DNA from: Actinospineispora spinosispora DSM 44797
GTDB lineage: Bacteria > Actinomycetota > Actinomycetes > Mycobacteriales > Pseudonocardiaceae
DNA length: 64,000 nt
Assembly: GCF_000429025.1 (NCBI RefSeq)
Contig: NZ_KE386834.1
Coordinates: 62,001 to 126,000, forward strand
Reading direction: 5' to 3'
Made by a program: the position numbers and the translations under genes. Shown one piece after another: positions 25,197 through 33,996 of the stretch. Position 1 is the stretch's first letter. The number at the start of each line of letters is the position of its first letter. The notes below the pieces were generated by a model. That model was not told the DNA's origin and made no database searches. It saw only the letters and a program-made list of their open reading frames with translations.

Positions 25197-26926
25197 GATG
25201 CCTCCTCGATGTCGCTCGGCACACTGACCGACCCGGCGCCGAACCGGGCGAACCTCGCCTGGCGGTCGGTGCTCAGCCGATCACCGCTGTGCCCGCACAA
25301 CTCGTCGAGGCAGTCCGTGAGTACCGCGCCGAGACGTTCGGCGGACAGCAGCGGATCGCCGTCGACGCCGCCGGGTGGTTCGGGGATCACGCCGTCCACG
25401 ATCCCCAGCTCCAGCAGGTCGCGGGCCTGCAGCTTCAAAGCGGCCGCCGCCTGTTTCGACGCGGCCGGGTCGTTCCACAGGATCGCGGCGCACCCCTCTG
25501 GGCTGATCACCGAATAGACCGCGTCCTCCCACATCAGCACCCGGTTGGCCAGAGCGAGCGCCAGCGCTCCGCCGCTGCCTCCCTCACCGGTCACGACCGT
25601 GACGATCGGCACCCGCAACGCGGCCATCAGTTTCAGGTTGTCCGCGATCGCCACCGCCTGCCCCTGTTCCTCCGCGTGTCTGCCGGGGTAGGCACCAGGG
25701 GTGTCCACCAGGGTGACGACCGGGATGCCCAGCTTCTGCGCGAGCCGCATCAACCGTGCCGCCTTGCGGTAGCCGGCGGGGTTGGGCATCCCGAAGTTGC
25801 GCCGGGTGAGCTCAGCCGGGTCGTGTCCCTTCTGATGACCGATCAGCATGATCGGCCTGCCGTGCAGCCGCCCGACCCCACCGACCACGGCCGCACAGTC
25901 GCCGCCGACCCGGTCGCCGAACAGTTCGCGGAACCCGTCGAGCAACAGGGCCGCGTAGTCCAACGTGGTCGGACGGGTGATCCGGCGCGCGCCCCGCACC
26001 GCGACGACCGGGTCGCGCCCGTCCACCAGCGCCGGATCGCGCACGACCGGGTCGCCGGTGTGCGGACGCAGCCGAACCGGTGCGCGGCGGGCTGTGTCGC
26101 GGCCGCTGCTCCGACCGGCGCGCAGCAGCGCGGCCAGCTCCGGGCGCAGTTCGCGGCGGGCCGCCACGAAGTCGAGGAACCCTCGTTCGAGCAGGAACTC
26201 CGCGGTCTGGAAGTCGGCGGGCAGCCGCTCTCCGATGGTCTGTTCGATCACTCGTCTCCCCGCGAAACCCAGCCGGGCGCCTGGTTCGGCGACGAGGACG
26301 TCGCACAGGGTGGCGAACGAGGCCGCGACCCCGCCGAACGTCGGATCGGTGATGAGCGAGATGCTCAGTACCCCGGCGGCGTCGAGACGGGCGAGCATCG
26401 CGCTGGTCTTGGCCATCTGCATCAGGGACAGTGCACCCTCCTGCATCCGGGCACCGCCCGAGGCCGCGACGATCAGCAGCGGGATGCGCCGCCGCAGCGC
26501 CAGCTCGCCGACCCCGGTGAGGATCTCACCCGCCGCGCCGCTCAGGCTGCCGCCGAGGAAGCGGAAGTCCATGCACGCCACGGCGACGGGCTGTCCTTCG
26601 ATGGTGCCGTGGCCGCCGAGGACGGCCTCGGCGAGGCCGGTGACGCGCCGCGCTTCGGCCAGCCGTGCCGGGTACGGCGTCGTGTCGGTGAACCCCAACG
26701 GGTCGGTCGCGCGGACGTCGCAGTCCAGCGGCACGAGAGACCCGGGGTCGAGCAACTGGTCGAGACGCTCCGGTGCGGTGACGGCGCCGTGCCGCCCGCA
26801 TTCCGGGCAGACCTTCAGGTTCCGCACCCATCGCTTGTGGAACAGCATGCTCCGGCAGCCGGGGCAGAACGTCCACTCGGGCTCGCCCGCGTCCGACGCG
26901 CGCGTCGCCGGGAGTATTGCGGTCAT
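25193..26926 (-). CDS. accDA: Fused acetyl-CoA carboxylase carboxyltransferase (AccD-AccA)
   Basis: A 577-residue fusion of carboxyltransferase beta (residues about 1-280) and alpha (about 290-577). The beta part begins with a four-cysteine zinc ribbon (FCPGCRSMLF and KVCPECGRHG) and has ASGGARMQEGALSLMQMAK; the alpha part has NFGMPNPAGYRKAARLM, LVDTPGAYPGRHAEEQGQ and TGEGGSGGALALALANRV. Such fusions accompany aromatic polyketide clusters in actinomycetes. It differs strongly from accD5 at 12.4 kb, so it is a dedicated malonyl-CoA supply rather than a household copy (inference from position). Confidence 0.92.
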   Translation of the reverse strand: MTAILPATRASDAGEPEWTFCPGCRSMLFHKRWVRNLKVCPECGRHGAVTAPERLDQLLDPGSLVPLDCDVRATDPLGFTDTTPYPARLAEARRVTGLAEAVLGGHGTIEGQPVAVACMDFRFLGGSLSGAAGEILTGVGELALRRRIPLLIVAASGGARMQEGALSLMQMAKTSAMLARLDAAGVLSISLITDPTFGGVAASFATLCDVLVAEPGARLGFAGRRVIEQTIGERLPADFQTAEFLLERGFLDFVAARRELRPELAALLRAGRSSGRDTARRAPVRLRPHTGDPVVRDPALVDGRDPVVAVRGARRITRPTTLDYAALLLDGFRELFGDRVGGDCAAVVGGVGRLHGRPIMLIGHQKGHDPAELTRRNFGMPNPAGYRKAARLMRLAQKLGIPVVTLVDTPGAYPGRHAEEQGQAVAIADNLKLMAALRVPIVTVVTGEGGSGGALALALANRVLMWEDAVYSVISPEGCAAILWNDPAASKQAAAALKLQARDLLELGIVDGVIPEPPGGVDGDPLLSAERLGAVLTDCLDELCGHSGDRLSTDRQARFARFGAGSVSVPSDIEEAS

Positions 26927-26951
26927 CGTGTTCCCCTCATCGAACTGCCGG

Positions 26952-27212
26952 TCAGACGGCCTGGGCGAGTCGCTGGTTCACGAGGTCGACGACCGAGCGC
27001 GGCGTGCGCAGTGAGTCGATCTCGTCGTCGGTGATGGTGATGTGCAGGTTGTCCTGCAGGGTGGTGACGAACTCGTAGATCGACAGCGAGTCGTAGCCGA
27101 GGTCGTCGAGTGCGGTGTCCAGGTTCGCCTCGGTCAGCGGTTCGGTACCGCCTCCGGCGCCGACACAGGCCTCCACGGTCGTGCTGAGATCTGCCAGGGT
27201 GAACTGAGTCAT
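26952..27212 (-). CDS. Free-standing type II acyl carrier protein
   Basis: An 86-residue acyl carrier protein with the phosphopantetheine site LGYDSLS (Ser42). The sequence is of the polyketide rather than fatty-acid type (LADLSTTVEACVGAG, LRTPRSVVDLVNQRL). ATG 27212 has GGAGA 5 nt upstream. It is the first gene of the leftward operon with the carboxylase and faces KSIII across a shared promoter region. Since a second ACP is fused to the aromatase at 33997, this one may be the starter-unit carrier, as ZhuG-type ACPs are in KSIII-primed clusters. Confidence 0.93.
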   Translation of the reverse strand: MTQFTLADLSTTVEACVGAGGGTEPLTEANLDTALDDLGYDSLSIYEFVTTLQDNLHITITDDEIDSLRTPRSVVDLVNQRLAQAV

Positions 27213-27320
27213 GTGTCTCTCCAGCTGCTGGTTCAGCGGCACCATGATCGTGTTCCGCGCTGTGGACAACGCTGGCAGCGAGTGCTCGAACTCCGGTCAA
27301 GGGGCGCTGGAGTGATGTCC

Positions 27321-27349
27321 TCGAGCCGGCTTCGAGACCTGCTCGACCG
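27321..27349 (+). promoter_or_regulatory. SARP-type heptamer repeat before KSIII
   Basis: TCGAGCC (27321), TCGAGAC (27332) and TCGACCG (27343) repeat with an exact 11-bp step (7-bp heptamer plus 4-bp spacer), the arrangement bound by SARP activators at the -35 face. The KSIII start is 48 bp downstream. The same site could act on the divergent ACP operon. Confidence 0.65.
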
Positions 27350-27396
27350 GGTCCGGGCACGGTCGGGCGCAACTACCCGAGGCTCGGAGGACGACT

Positions 27397-28398
27397 GTGG
27401 CGATCAGCATCGGACGCGGTACGCCGACCGGCAGCGCGATCGTGGGGCTGGGTGTGTGCCGGCCCCGGCGTGCCGTGTCCAACGGTGAGGTCTGCGCGCG
27501 AATCGACTCGACGGAGGAATGGATCGAGACCCGGTCCGGCATCGTCAGCCGGTTCCACGCCGACGATGAGGAGACATTGTGTCGGCTGGGGTCCGACGCG
27601 GGGCGGAAGGCGCTGGCCGCCGCGGGAGTCCAGGCGGCCCGGTTGAGCTGTGTGATCGTGGCGAGCATGTCCAACACGGTGCAGACGCCGCCGCTGGCCA
27701 TCTCGGTCGCGCACGCTCTCGGCGCGACGGAGGCGGGTGGGTTCGATGTCTCTGCCGCGTGCGCCGGTTTCTGCCATGCGCTCGGGCTCGCCGGGAACAT
27801 GGTGTCGGCGGGTGAGGCCGAGTACGTGCTGGTCGTCGGTGCGGAACGGATGACCGACATCGTCAGCCCGGTCGATCGGACGATCGCGTTCCTGTTCGGT
27901 GACGGAGCGGGTGCCGTCGTGGTGGGTCCGTCCGAGGAGCCCGGGATCGGACCGACCGTGCGCGGCGCCGACGGCACGACCCTGGACGCGCTGCGGATGA
28001 CCAACTCGTGGTCGGCGTTCCGGGCGGACCCGGAGTCGGCGGCGCCGTACATGATCATGGACGGGAAACGGGTCTTCCGGTGGGCCGTCGCCCAGATCGT
28101 GCCGGCGGCGAAGCGGGCGATCGCGGCTGCCGGTCTCACGCCGTCCGACCTCGCGGCGTTCATCCCGCACCAGGCGAACCTGCGGATGATCGAGGTGCTG
28201 GCGGCCCGGCTGGGGCTGCCGGACTCGGTCGTCGTCGCCGAGGACGTGGTGCACAGCGGCAACACCTCGGCGGCGTCGATCCCGCTGGCGATGGACCGGT
28301 TGCTGGCCTGTGGAGCGGTGTCCACCGGCGAGCCTGCCCTGCTCATCGCATTCGGGGCGGGGCTGAACTACGCGGCGCAGGTGGTGCGGCTGCCCTGA
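27397..28398 (+). CDS. Ketoacyl-ACP synthase III (starter-unit priming)
   Basis: A 333-residue FabH-like KSIII. The catalytic triad is visible: Cys122 in SAACAGFCHALG, His in FIPHQANLRM, Asn in HSGNTSAASIPL. Such enzymes in type II clusters (ZhuH type) condense an acyl-CoA with malonyl-ACP and so introduce a non-acetate starter. GTG 27397 has GGAGG 7 nt upstream. It is followed by the ketoreductase on the same strand, and carries a SARP-like repeat in its promoter. No malonyl/acyl-ACP transferase (ZhuC type) accompanies it. Confidence 0.93.
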   Translation: MAISIGRGTPTGSAIVGLGVCRPRRAVSNGEVCARIDSTEEWIETRSGIVSRFHADDEETLCRLGSDAGRKALAAAGVQAARLSCVIVASMSNTVQTPPLAISVAHALGATEAGGFDVSAACAGFCHALGLAGNMVSAGEAEYVLVVGAERMTDIVSPVDRTIAFLFGDGAGAVVVGPSEEPGIGPTVRGADGTTLDALRMTNSWSAFRADPESAAPYMIMDGKRVFRWAVAQIVPAAKRAIAAAGLTPSDLAAFIPHQANLRMIEVLAARLGLPDSVVVAEDVVHSGNTSAASIPLAMDRLLACGAVSTGEPALLIAFGAGLNYAAQVVRLP

Positions 28399-28503
28399 GC
28401 CGACGGTGCGGTTCGAGTGAGGTTCGAGTGCCCGCTGCGACGGTGAGCTCGCCGAAGGCCGTGACATCGGCGGCGGAGCGACGGTCGAACAGCGGAGGGA
28501 ATC

Positions 28504-29289
28504 ATGCGATCCAGCGCGGAACGGTCCACCTTGATCACCGGTGCGACGAGTGGAATCGGGCTGGCCATAGCGGCTCGGCTCGGCGAGCGGGGGCACCGGG
28601 TGTTCCTCTGCGGACGGGACGGGCAGGCGCTCGAACGGACCACGAGAGACCTGCGGGACAAGGGCATCGAGGCGGACGGTGCGACCTGCGACGTGACCGA
28701 CCCGGCGCAGGTCGACACGCTCGTGACCGCGGCGACCGCTCGCTACGGCCCGATCGAGGTATTGGTGAACAACGCGGGGCGCAGTGGTGGTGGCGTCACC
28801 GCGCAGCTCGCCGACGACCTGTGGTTCGACGTGCTCAACGCGAACCTGAACAGTGTCTTCCTGGTGACCAAGCGGGTGCTCACGCTCGGCGGGATGCTCG
28901 AGCATGACCGCGGCCGGCTGATCAACATTGCCTCGACGGGAGGTAAGCAGGGCGTCGTGTTCGGTGCGCCCTACTCGGCGTCCAAGCACGGCGTCGTCGG
29001 ATTCACCAAGGCGCTCGGGCTCGAGCTGGCGAAGACCGGGATCACGGTCAACGCGGTGTGCCCCGGCTACGTGGAGACCCCGATGGCCCAGCGGGTCCGG
29101 GAGCACTACGCGGAGATCTGGCACGAGACGGACGACGACGTGCTGCGGAAGTTCAACGCCAAGATTCCGCTCGGTAGGTACAGCACACCCGACGAGGTCG
29201 CCGCGATGGTCGAGTACCTGGCCGGGGACGATGCCGCGCCGGTGACCGCGCAGGCGCTCAACGTCTGCGGAGGTCTCGGCAACTACTAG
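28504..29289 (+). CDS. Polyketide ketoreductase (ActIII/C9 type SDR)
   Basis: A 261-residue short-chain dehydrogenase very like the actinorhodin C9 ketoreductase. NADPH-binding TGATSGIG (residues 12-19), NNAG (89-92), catalytic Ser144, Tyr157 and Lys161 (SASKHG), and PGYVETPMA are in place; these positions equal those of ActIII. It reduces one carbonyl of the nascent poly-beta-ketone, which also guides the first ring closure. ATG 28504 follows GGAGGG. A strong terminator follows the stop. Confidence 0.94.
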   Translation: MRSSAERSTLITGATSGIGLAIAARLGERGHRVFLCGRDGQALERTTRDLRDKGIEADGATCDVTDPAQVDTLVTAATARYGPIEVLVNNAGRSGGGVTAQLADDLWFDVLNANLNSVFLVTKRVLTLGGMLEHDRGRLINIASTGGKQGVVFGAPYSASKHGVVGFTKALGLELAKTGITVNAVCPGYVETPMAQRVREHYAEIWHETDDDVLRKFNAKIPLGRYSTPDEVAAMVEYLAGDDAAPVTAQALNVCGGLGNY

Positions 29290-29316
29290 TCCTCATCGTC
29301 GATGAGGTGATCGCCG

Positions 29317-29368
29317 CACAACGCGGCCGAGGCGGAGTTCGTCCGCCTCGGCCGCGTTGTGCTGTTTT
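29317..29368 (+). terminator. Intrinsic terminator after ketoreductase
   Basis: A perfect 20-bp stem (29317-29336 with 29342-29361) and 5-nt loop, followed by CTGTTTT. Ends the KSIII-ketoreductase transcript. Confidence 0.85.
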
Positions 29369-29851
29369 CGGCGCCCCCCGATCGAGCAGGAACGAGTATT
29401 CATTACCGTTTATCTTGTTTCGTCTATTTCTTTCCGGGTGGGCGCGGTAAGGTAATTCTACTCGTTTAGGACTGGTCGTCCTTGCTATGTGGAACCACCA
29501 GTCCAAAGTTTCCGTCACGTGTCTACCTGTTGTCTGTCGAGTAATGAATAATAAGCGAGTTATCTATAACGGTGCACTGAATCTGGTCGGCTGCGGAGAC
29601 GGTTCGGCCGACAGACTCTCAGTGTGGCCGATCCTGTAGGCATCATGGCTGGTAGGGGGCCTGTGTTCAATTCCTGAGATTCCGCTGACGATGGATCGTG
29701 GACTTGTATGGAATCCTTTTATTGGTTCTTGAATTCGCTATGACCGACATCACTCTGGTTGTTATCTCTGTCTGTTTACACTCATTCGTGTCGCTTCGTC
29801 GGGGGGTTCCGGTCGAACGTCTAATAGTGTTGATTGAGGGGAGTCGTACAG
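29369..29851 (+). promoter_or_regulatory. AT-richer leader/promoter region of the SARP gene
   Basis: About 480 bp without a convincing gene, clearly lower in GC than the surroundings (for example the stretch 29395-29460 with CATTACCGTTTATC). Such low-GC upstream regions are common before SARP regulators and point to complex control or recent acquisition. Confidence 0.5.
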
Positions 29852-30688
29852 ATGGATGCTCTGGTGCTCGGGTCGCTGGTTCTTCAGCACGGAGACCGGC
29901 AGGCGGTGCCGACGGCACGAAAGCCGCGTCAAGTCCTGTCGCTATTGGTTCTCAACGAGGGTGACATCGTGCCCACCACGTCCCTGCTGCGTGAGCTCTG
30001 GGACGAACGGCCGCCGAGAAGCGCCATGACGACGTTGCAGACCTACGTGCTCCAGCTCCGCAAGTTGCTTGCCGAGGCCCTCGGTACCACCCAGGCCGAG
30101 GTGGCCAGGGACGTCCTGCGGACCGGTGGCACCGGCTACCAGCTGTGCCTTCCGGGGACCGTGCTCGACCTGGAGAAGTACCGGGGTCTTGAGCGCGCCG
30201 GCCAGCACGCCTTGGAAGCGTCGGACGACGATGCGGCCACCGACCTGTTCAGCGAGGCGCTGGCGCTGTGGCGCGGCCGTGCGCTGGGCGACGTCGAGCA
30301 CGGGCCGATGCTGCGGGCGGAGGCGGCCCGGCTGGAGCAGTCCCGGCTGACCATGGTCGAGTGCCGGCTCGAGGCGGAGTTGCGTCTCGGCCGGCACCGG
30401 GAGTCGCTGAGCGAACTAGCGGCGCTGGTCGTGCAGCACAGCTACAACGAGAACCTGTACGCGCAGTACATGCTGGCGCTGTACCGGTCCGGGTGCCGTA
30501 CTCGTGCGCTGGACATCTACCGGCGGCTGCGTGCCTCGATGGTCGACGAGCTCGGGCTCGAGCCTTCTCCCCGCCTGCAGCGTCTGCAGCGGGCGGTGCT
30601 GACCGCGGCACCGCACCTTGACGATGTGGGCGGCGGTCGGTGGTCGAGCGTCGAGCTGGTGGGCCAGCCCGCTCAGCGTGGTGCGTAG
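29852..30688 (+). CDS. SARP-family pathway activator
   Basis: A 278-residue Streptomyces-antibiotic-regulatory-protein type regulator. It has an OmpR-like winged helix at the N terminus (LGSLVLQHGDRQAVPTARKP, LLRELWDERPPRSAMTTLQTYVLQLRKLL) and the bacterial transcriptional activation domain from about residue 105 (LDLEKYRGL, EALALWRGRALGD, ELVVQHSYNENLYAQYMLALYRSGCR-like segment). ATG 29852 with GAGGGGAG upstream is chosen over the TTG at 29834. Heptamer repeats before KSIII and KS-alpha fit as its targets. Confidence 0.93.
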   Translation: MDALVLGSLVLQHGDRQAVPTARKPRQVLSLLVLNEGDIVPTTSLLRELWDERPPRSAMTTLQTYVLQLRKLLAEALGTTQAEVARDVLRTGGTGYQLCLPGTVLDLEKYRGLERAGQHALEASDDDAATDLFSEALALWRGRALGDVEHGPMLRAEAARLEQSRLTMVECRLEAELRLGRHRESLSELAALVVQHSYNENLYAQYMLALYRSGCRTRALDIYRRLRASMVDELGLEPSPRLQRLQRAVLTAAPHLDDVGGGRWSSVELVGQPAQRGA

Positions 30689-31323
30689 CGTCGCAGGAAC
30701 ATCTCGATCGCGGCGTGGATGGTCTTCTCCAGCTCGGCATCGGTGACCGGGGTGGAGCCCAGTGAGGACTGGAGGAACGGGTCGAAGGTGACCAGTGAGA
30801 AGAACTGGCGCGCGGCTCGGTCCGGATCGTCCAGCTCCAGATATCCGCTCCTGGCGAGCCGGGCGAACCGGTCCGACAGTGCCTCGACGAAACGGATGGG
30901 GCCCCAGGCGCGCCACACGGTCAACAGGCTCGGATGGCGGCGTTCCTCGGCATGTAGGAGTCGTCGGATCGCAATGGCGTCCTCGTCCATGAAGCTCTTG
31001 ATCATCTGCCAGCCGACACCGACCAGCTCCCGCTCGAACTCGGCAGGCCGTTCGGGGAACGCCGCGACGACTGCGAGCGCCGCCGAGCTGGACTGTTGCA
31101 GGGTGTCCTCGACCACGGCGACGAAGAGCATCTCCTTGTCCCTGAGGTGGTTGTAGATCGTCTGCTTCGACACGCCGGCCTCGGCCGCGACGGACTCGAT
31201 CGTCGCGCCCGCGTAGCCATCGCGCAGGAACACGGTGCGCGCGGCCGTCATGATCGCGTGGCGCTTGTCGATGCGGCCGCGCAGCGGACCGTTCCACGGC
31301 TCACTCGCACGGGCGACAGTACT
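30673..31323 (-). CDS. TetR-family regulator
   Basis: A 216-residue TetR-like repressor. The helix-turn-helix is IMTAARTVFLRDGYAGATIES followed by AAEAGVSKQTIYNHLRDKE, with a variable ligand domain after it. The 3' end overlaps the SARP gene by 16 bp (convergent). GTG 31323 is the likely start, though ATG 31356 or 31368 are possible. It is divergent from KS-alpha and may control that promoter, or an exporter elsewhere; no operator palindrome is obvious. Confidence 0.88.
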   Translation of the reverse strand, partial: STVARASEPWNGPLRGRIDKRHAIMTAARTVFLRDGYAGATIESVAAEAGVSKQTIYNHLRDKEMLFVAVVEDTLQQSSSAALAVVAAFPERPAEFERELVGVGWQMIKSFMDEDAIAIRRLLHAEERRHPSLLTVWRAWGPIRFVEALSDRFARLARSGYLELDDPDRAARQFFSLVTFDPFLQSSLGSTPVTDAELEKTIHAAIEMFLRRYAPR

Positions 31324-31408
31324 CACACGATCAGGGTAAGTCGCCACAGGCCACATTTGAAACAACATTCAGAACTGTTTCGCGACCTGACCGGTTCCGG
31401 GCCCTCGT

Positions 31409-31437
31409 CCGAGACGTATTCGAGGGTGGCTCGAGGC
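31409..31437 (+). promoter_or_regulatory. SARP-type heptamer repeat before KS-alpha
   Basis: CCGAGAC (31409), TCGAGGG (31420) and TCGAGGC (31431) at an exact 11-bp step, 62 bp before the KS-alpha start. The consensus TCGAG(G/A/C)(C/G) matches the set before KSIII. Confidence 0.65.
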
Positions 31438-31498
31438 CGGTGCCGAAGGCTCGTAGGTGAGGACATCCCACCGGATACGACGGCTTCGAGGAGCACAC

Positions 31499-32764
31499 GT
31501 GGACCGACGAGTTGTGATCACCGGGATCGAGGTGATCGCGCCGGGAGGAGCGGGCACCAAGGAGTTCTGGGAGCTGCTCACGTCGGGGCGCACGGCGACC
31601 CGGACGATCTCCACCTTCGACCCGACACCGTTCCGCTCCCGGATCGCGGCGGAGTGCGACTTCGACGCTGCGGGCGCCGGGCTGACCCCCCGCGAAATCC
31701 GCAGGCTGGACCGGGCGGCGCAGTTCGCCGTCGTGTGCACGCGTGGCTGTCTGAGCGACAGCGGCCTGGTCGAGGGTGACCTGGAGCCCACCCGGCTGGG
31801 GGTCAGCGTCGGCAGCGCGGTCGGCGCGACCACCAGCCTGGAGCGCGAGTACCTGGTGCTGTCGGACAGTGGCCGGGAGTGGCTGGTCGACCCGGACTAT
31901 CTGTCCCCGCACATGTACGACTACTTCGTACCCAGCTCGACCGCCGCCGAGGTGGCGTGGCAGGCAGGTGCGCAGGGGCCGGTGGCGGTCGTCTCGACCG
32001 GGTGCACGGCGGGGCTGGACTCGGTCGGGCGGGCATTCGGGCTGATCGCCGACGGAGCGGCGGACGTGATGATCGCCGGTGCGACGGATGCGCCCATCTC
32101 GCCCATCGCGGTGGCCTGTTTCGACGCGATCAAGGCGACCAGCCCACGCAACGACGACCCCGCGCACGCGTCCCGGCCGTTCGACCGGACCCGCAACGGG
32201 TTCGTGCTCGGCGAGGGCGCGGCGATGCTCGTGCTGGAGGAGCGGGCGCACGCGATGGCGCGCGGCGCGCACGTCTACGCCGAGATCGGTGGCTACGCCA
32301 CCCGGTGCAACGGCTACCACATGACCGGCCTGAAGCCGGACGGTCGTGAGATGGCGGAGGCCATCCGGCACGCGATGTCCGATGCGCGGTGCGCTCCCGA
32401 GCAGGTCGACTACATCAATGCGCACGGCTCGGGTACCGCGCAGAACGACCGCCACGAGACCGGTGCGTTCAAGGAGACGCTGGGGGAGCACGCCTACCAC
32501 GTGCCGATCAGCTCGATCAAGTCGATGATCGGCCACTCGCTCGGTGCGATCGGTTCGATCGAGATCGCGGCGTGCGCGCTCGCCATCGAACACGATGTCG
32601 TGCCACCCACCGCCAACCTGCACGAACCGGACCCCGACTGCGATCTCGACTACGTGCCGAACGAGGCACGCGACGTCCCGGTGGACACCGCGCTGACGGT
32701 CGGCAGCGGGTTCGGCGGTTTCCAGAGCGCGATGGTGCTGCGCGGATTCGACGGTGCGCGATGA
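31499..32764 (+). CDS. Type II PKS ketosynthase alpha
   Basis: A 421-residue KS-alpha that, with CLF, builds the poly-beta-ketone by repeated condensation of malonyl-ACP. Active-site Cys169 lies in STGCTAGLD, and His residues in NAHGSGT and MIGHSLGA are in place. GTG 31499 has GAGGAG 5 nt upstream. It overlaps the CLF start by ATGA (32761-32764), giving the usual 1:1 coupling. The downstream order KS-alpha, CLF, ACP is the canonical minimal PKS. Confidence 0.96.
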   Translation: MDRRVVITGIEVIAPGGAGTKEFWELLTSGRTATRTISTFDPTPFRSRIAAECDFDAAGAGLTPREIRRLDRAAQFAVVCTRGCLSDSGLVEGDLEPTRLGVSVGSAVGATTSLEREYLVLSDSGREWLVDPDYLSPHMYDYFVPSSTAAEVAWQAGAQGPVAVVSTGCTAGLDSVGRAFGLIADGAADVMIAGATDAPISPIAVACFDAIKATSPRNDDPAHASRPFDRTRNGFVLGEGAAMLVLEERAHAMARGAHVYAEIGGYATRCNGYHMTGLKPDGREMAEAIRHAMSDARCAPEQVDYINAHGSGTAQNDRHETGAFKETLGEHAYHVPISSIKSMIGHSLGAIGSIEIAACALAIEHDVVPPTANLHEPDPDCDLDYVPNEARDVPVDTALTVGSGFGGFQSAMVLRGFDGAR

Positions 32765-33978
32765 CGCTCGACGGCTGCGCGGTGGTGACCGGGATCGGAG
32801 TGCTGGCCGCCACCGGACTCGGTGTGGACGCGTACTGGAAGGCGACACTGGCCGGTGAGTCCGGGATTCGGCGGCTCGAACGCTTCGATCCGGCCCGCTA
32901 CTCCGCCGAACTGGCCGGTCAGGTCCCCGACTTCGAGGTGGCCGACCACCTGCCGAGCCGGCTGATCCCACAGACCGACCGGGTCACCAGGCTGGCACTG
33001 GTCGCGGCCGACCAGGCGCTCGCCGACGCGGGAGTCGGTGCGGCCAGCTACGCCGACTTCGAGATGGGCGTGGTCACCTCGAACGGGTCCGGCGGTTTCG
33101 AGTTCACCCACACCGAGATCAACAAGCTGTGGACACAGGGCCCGGGCCGGGTGAGCGTCTACGAGTCGTTCGCCTGGTTCTACGCGGCGAACACCGGGCA
33201 GATCTCCATCCGCAACGGCATGCGCGGCCCGAGCGGGGTCCTCGTCGCGGAACAGGCGGGCGGCCTCGACGCGATCGGGCAGGCACGACGCAACCTGCGC
33301 CGGGACGCCAAACTGATGATCACCGGCGGGGTCGAGTCGTCCTTCGACCCGTGGGGCTGGGTGTCGCACTGCGCGAGCGGCCAGGTGAGTACCGACCGCG
33401 ACCCGGCCACCGCGTACCTGCCCTTCGACACCGGGGCACGTGGGTACGTCCCCGGGGAGGGCGGGGCGATCCTGGTGGTGGAGCGTGCCGACGCGGCCGA
33501 CGCGCGTGGCGCGTCGTCCTACGGGCGGATCGCGGGACACGCCTCGACGTTCGATCCGCCGCCGGACAGCGGCCTGCCGTCGAACCTGGGGCGGGCTCTG
33601 ACGCTCGCGCTCGCCGATGCCGGAGTGGCCCCCGGTGACGTGGACGCCGTGTTCGCCGACTCGGCCGGAGTCCCCGACCTGGATCGGGTGGAGGCAGCTG
33701 CCCTCGCCGAGGTGTTCGGGCCGTCCGGGGTCCCGGTCACAGCGCCCAAGTCGGGCAGCGGCCGGCTGTGCGCGGGCGGCGGACCGCTGGACGTGGCGAC
33801 CGCGCTACTGGCGATGCGTGACGAGGTGATCCCGCCGACGCCGAACGTCCGCTCGGTGCCGGCGGAGTACCGGATCGATCTGGTCCTCGAGCCCCGGTCG
33901 GCGGGCCTCGGGGTCGTGGTGGTGCTGGCGCGCGGCCGGGGCGGATTCAACTCCGCGCTGGTCCTGACCAAGTCCTGA
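32761..33978 (+). CDS. Chain-length factor (ketosynthase beta)
   Basis: A 405-residue partner of KS-alpha. The ketosynthase fold is kept, but the active-site Cys is replaced by Gln165 (VLVAEQAGGLDA), the hallmark of chain-length factors. Together with KS-alpha it sets the number of extensions; I cannot read chain length from the sequence alone. ATG 32761 overlaps the KS-alpha stop. Confidence 0.96.
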   Translation: MTLDGCAVVTGIGVLAATGLGVDAYWKATLAGESGIRRLERFDPARYSAELAGQVPDFEVADHLPSRLIPQTDRVTRLALVAADQALADAGVGAASYADFEMGVVTSNGSGGFEFTHTEINKLWTQGPGRVSVYESFAWFYAANTGQISIRNGMRGPSGVLVAEQAGGLDAIGQARRNLRRDAKLMITGGVESSFDPWGWVSHCASGQVSTDRDPATAYLPFDTGARGYVPGEGGAILVVERADAADARGASSYGRIAGHASTFDPPPDSGLPSNLGRALTLALADAGVAPGDVDAVFADSAGVPDLDRVEAAALAEVFGPSGVPVTAPKSGSGRLCAGGGPLDVATALLAMRDEVIPPTPNVRSVPAEYRIDLVLEPRSAGLGVVVVLARGRGGFNSALVLTKS

Positions 33979-33996
33979 CGAGGTAGGGAGAACACG

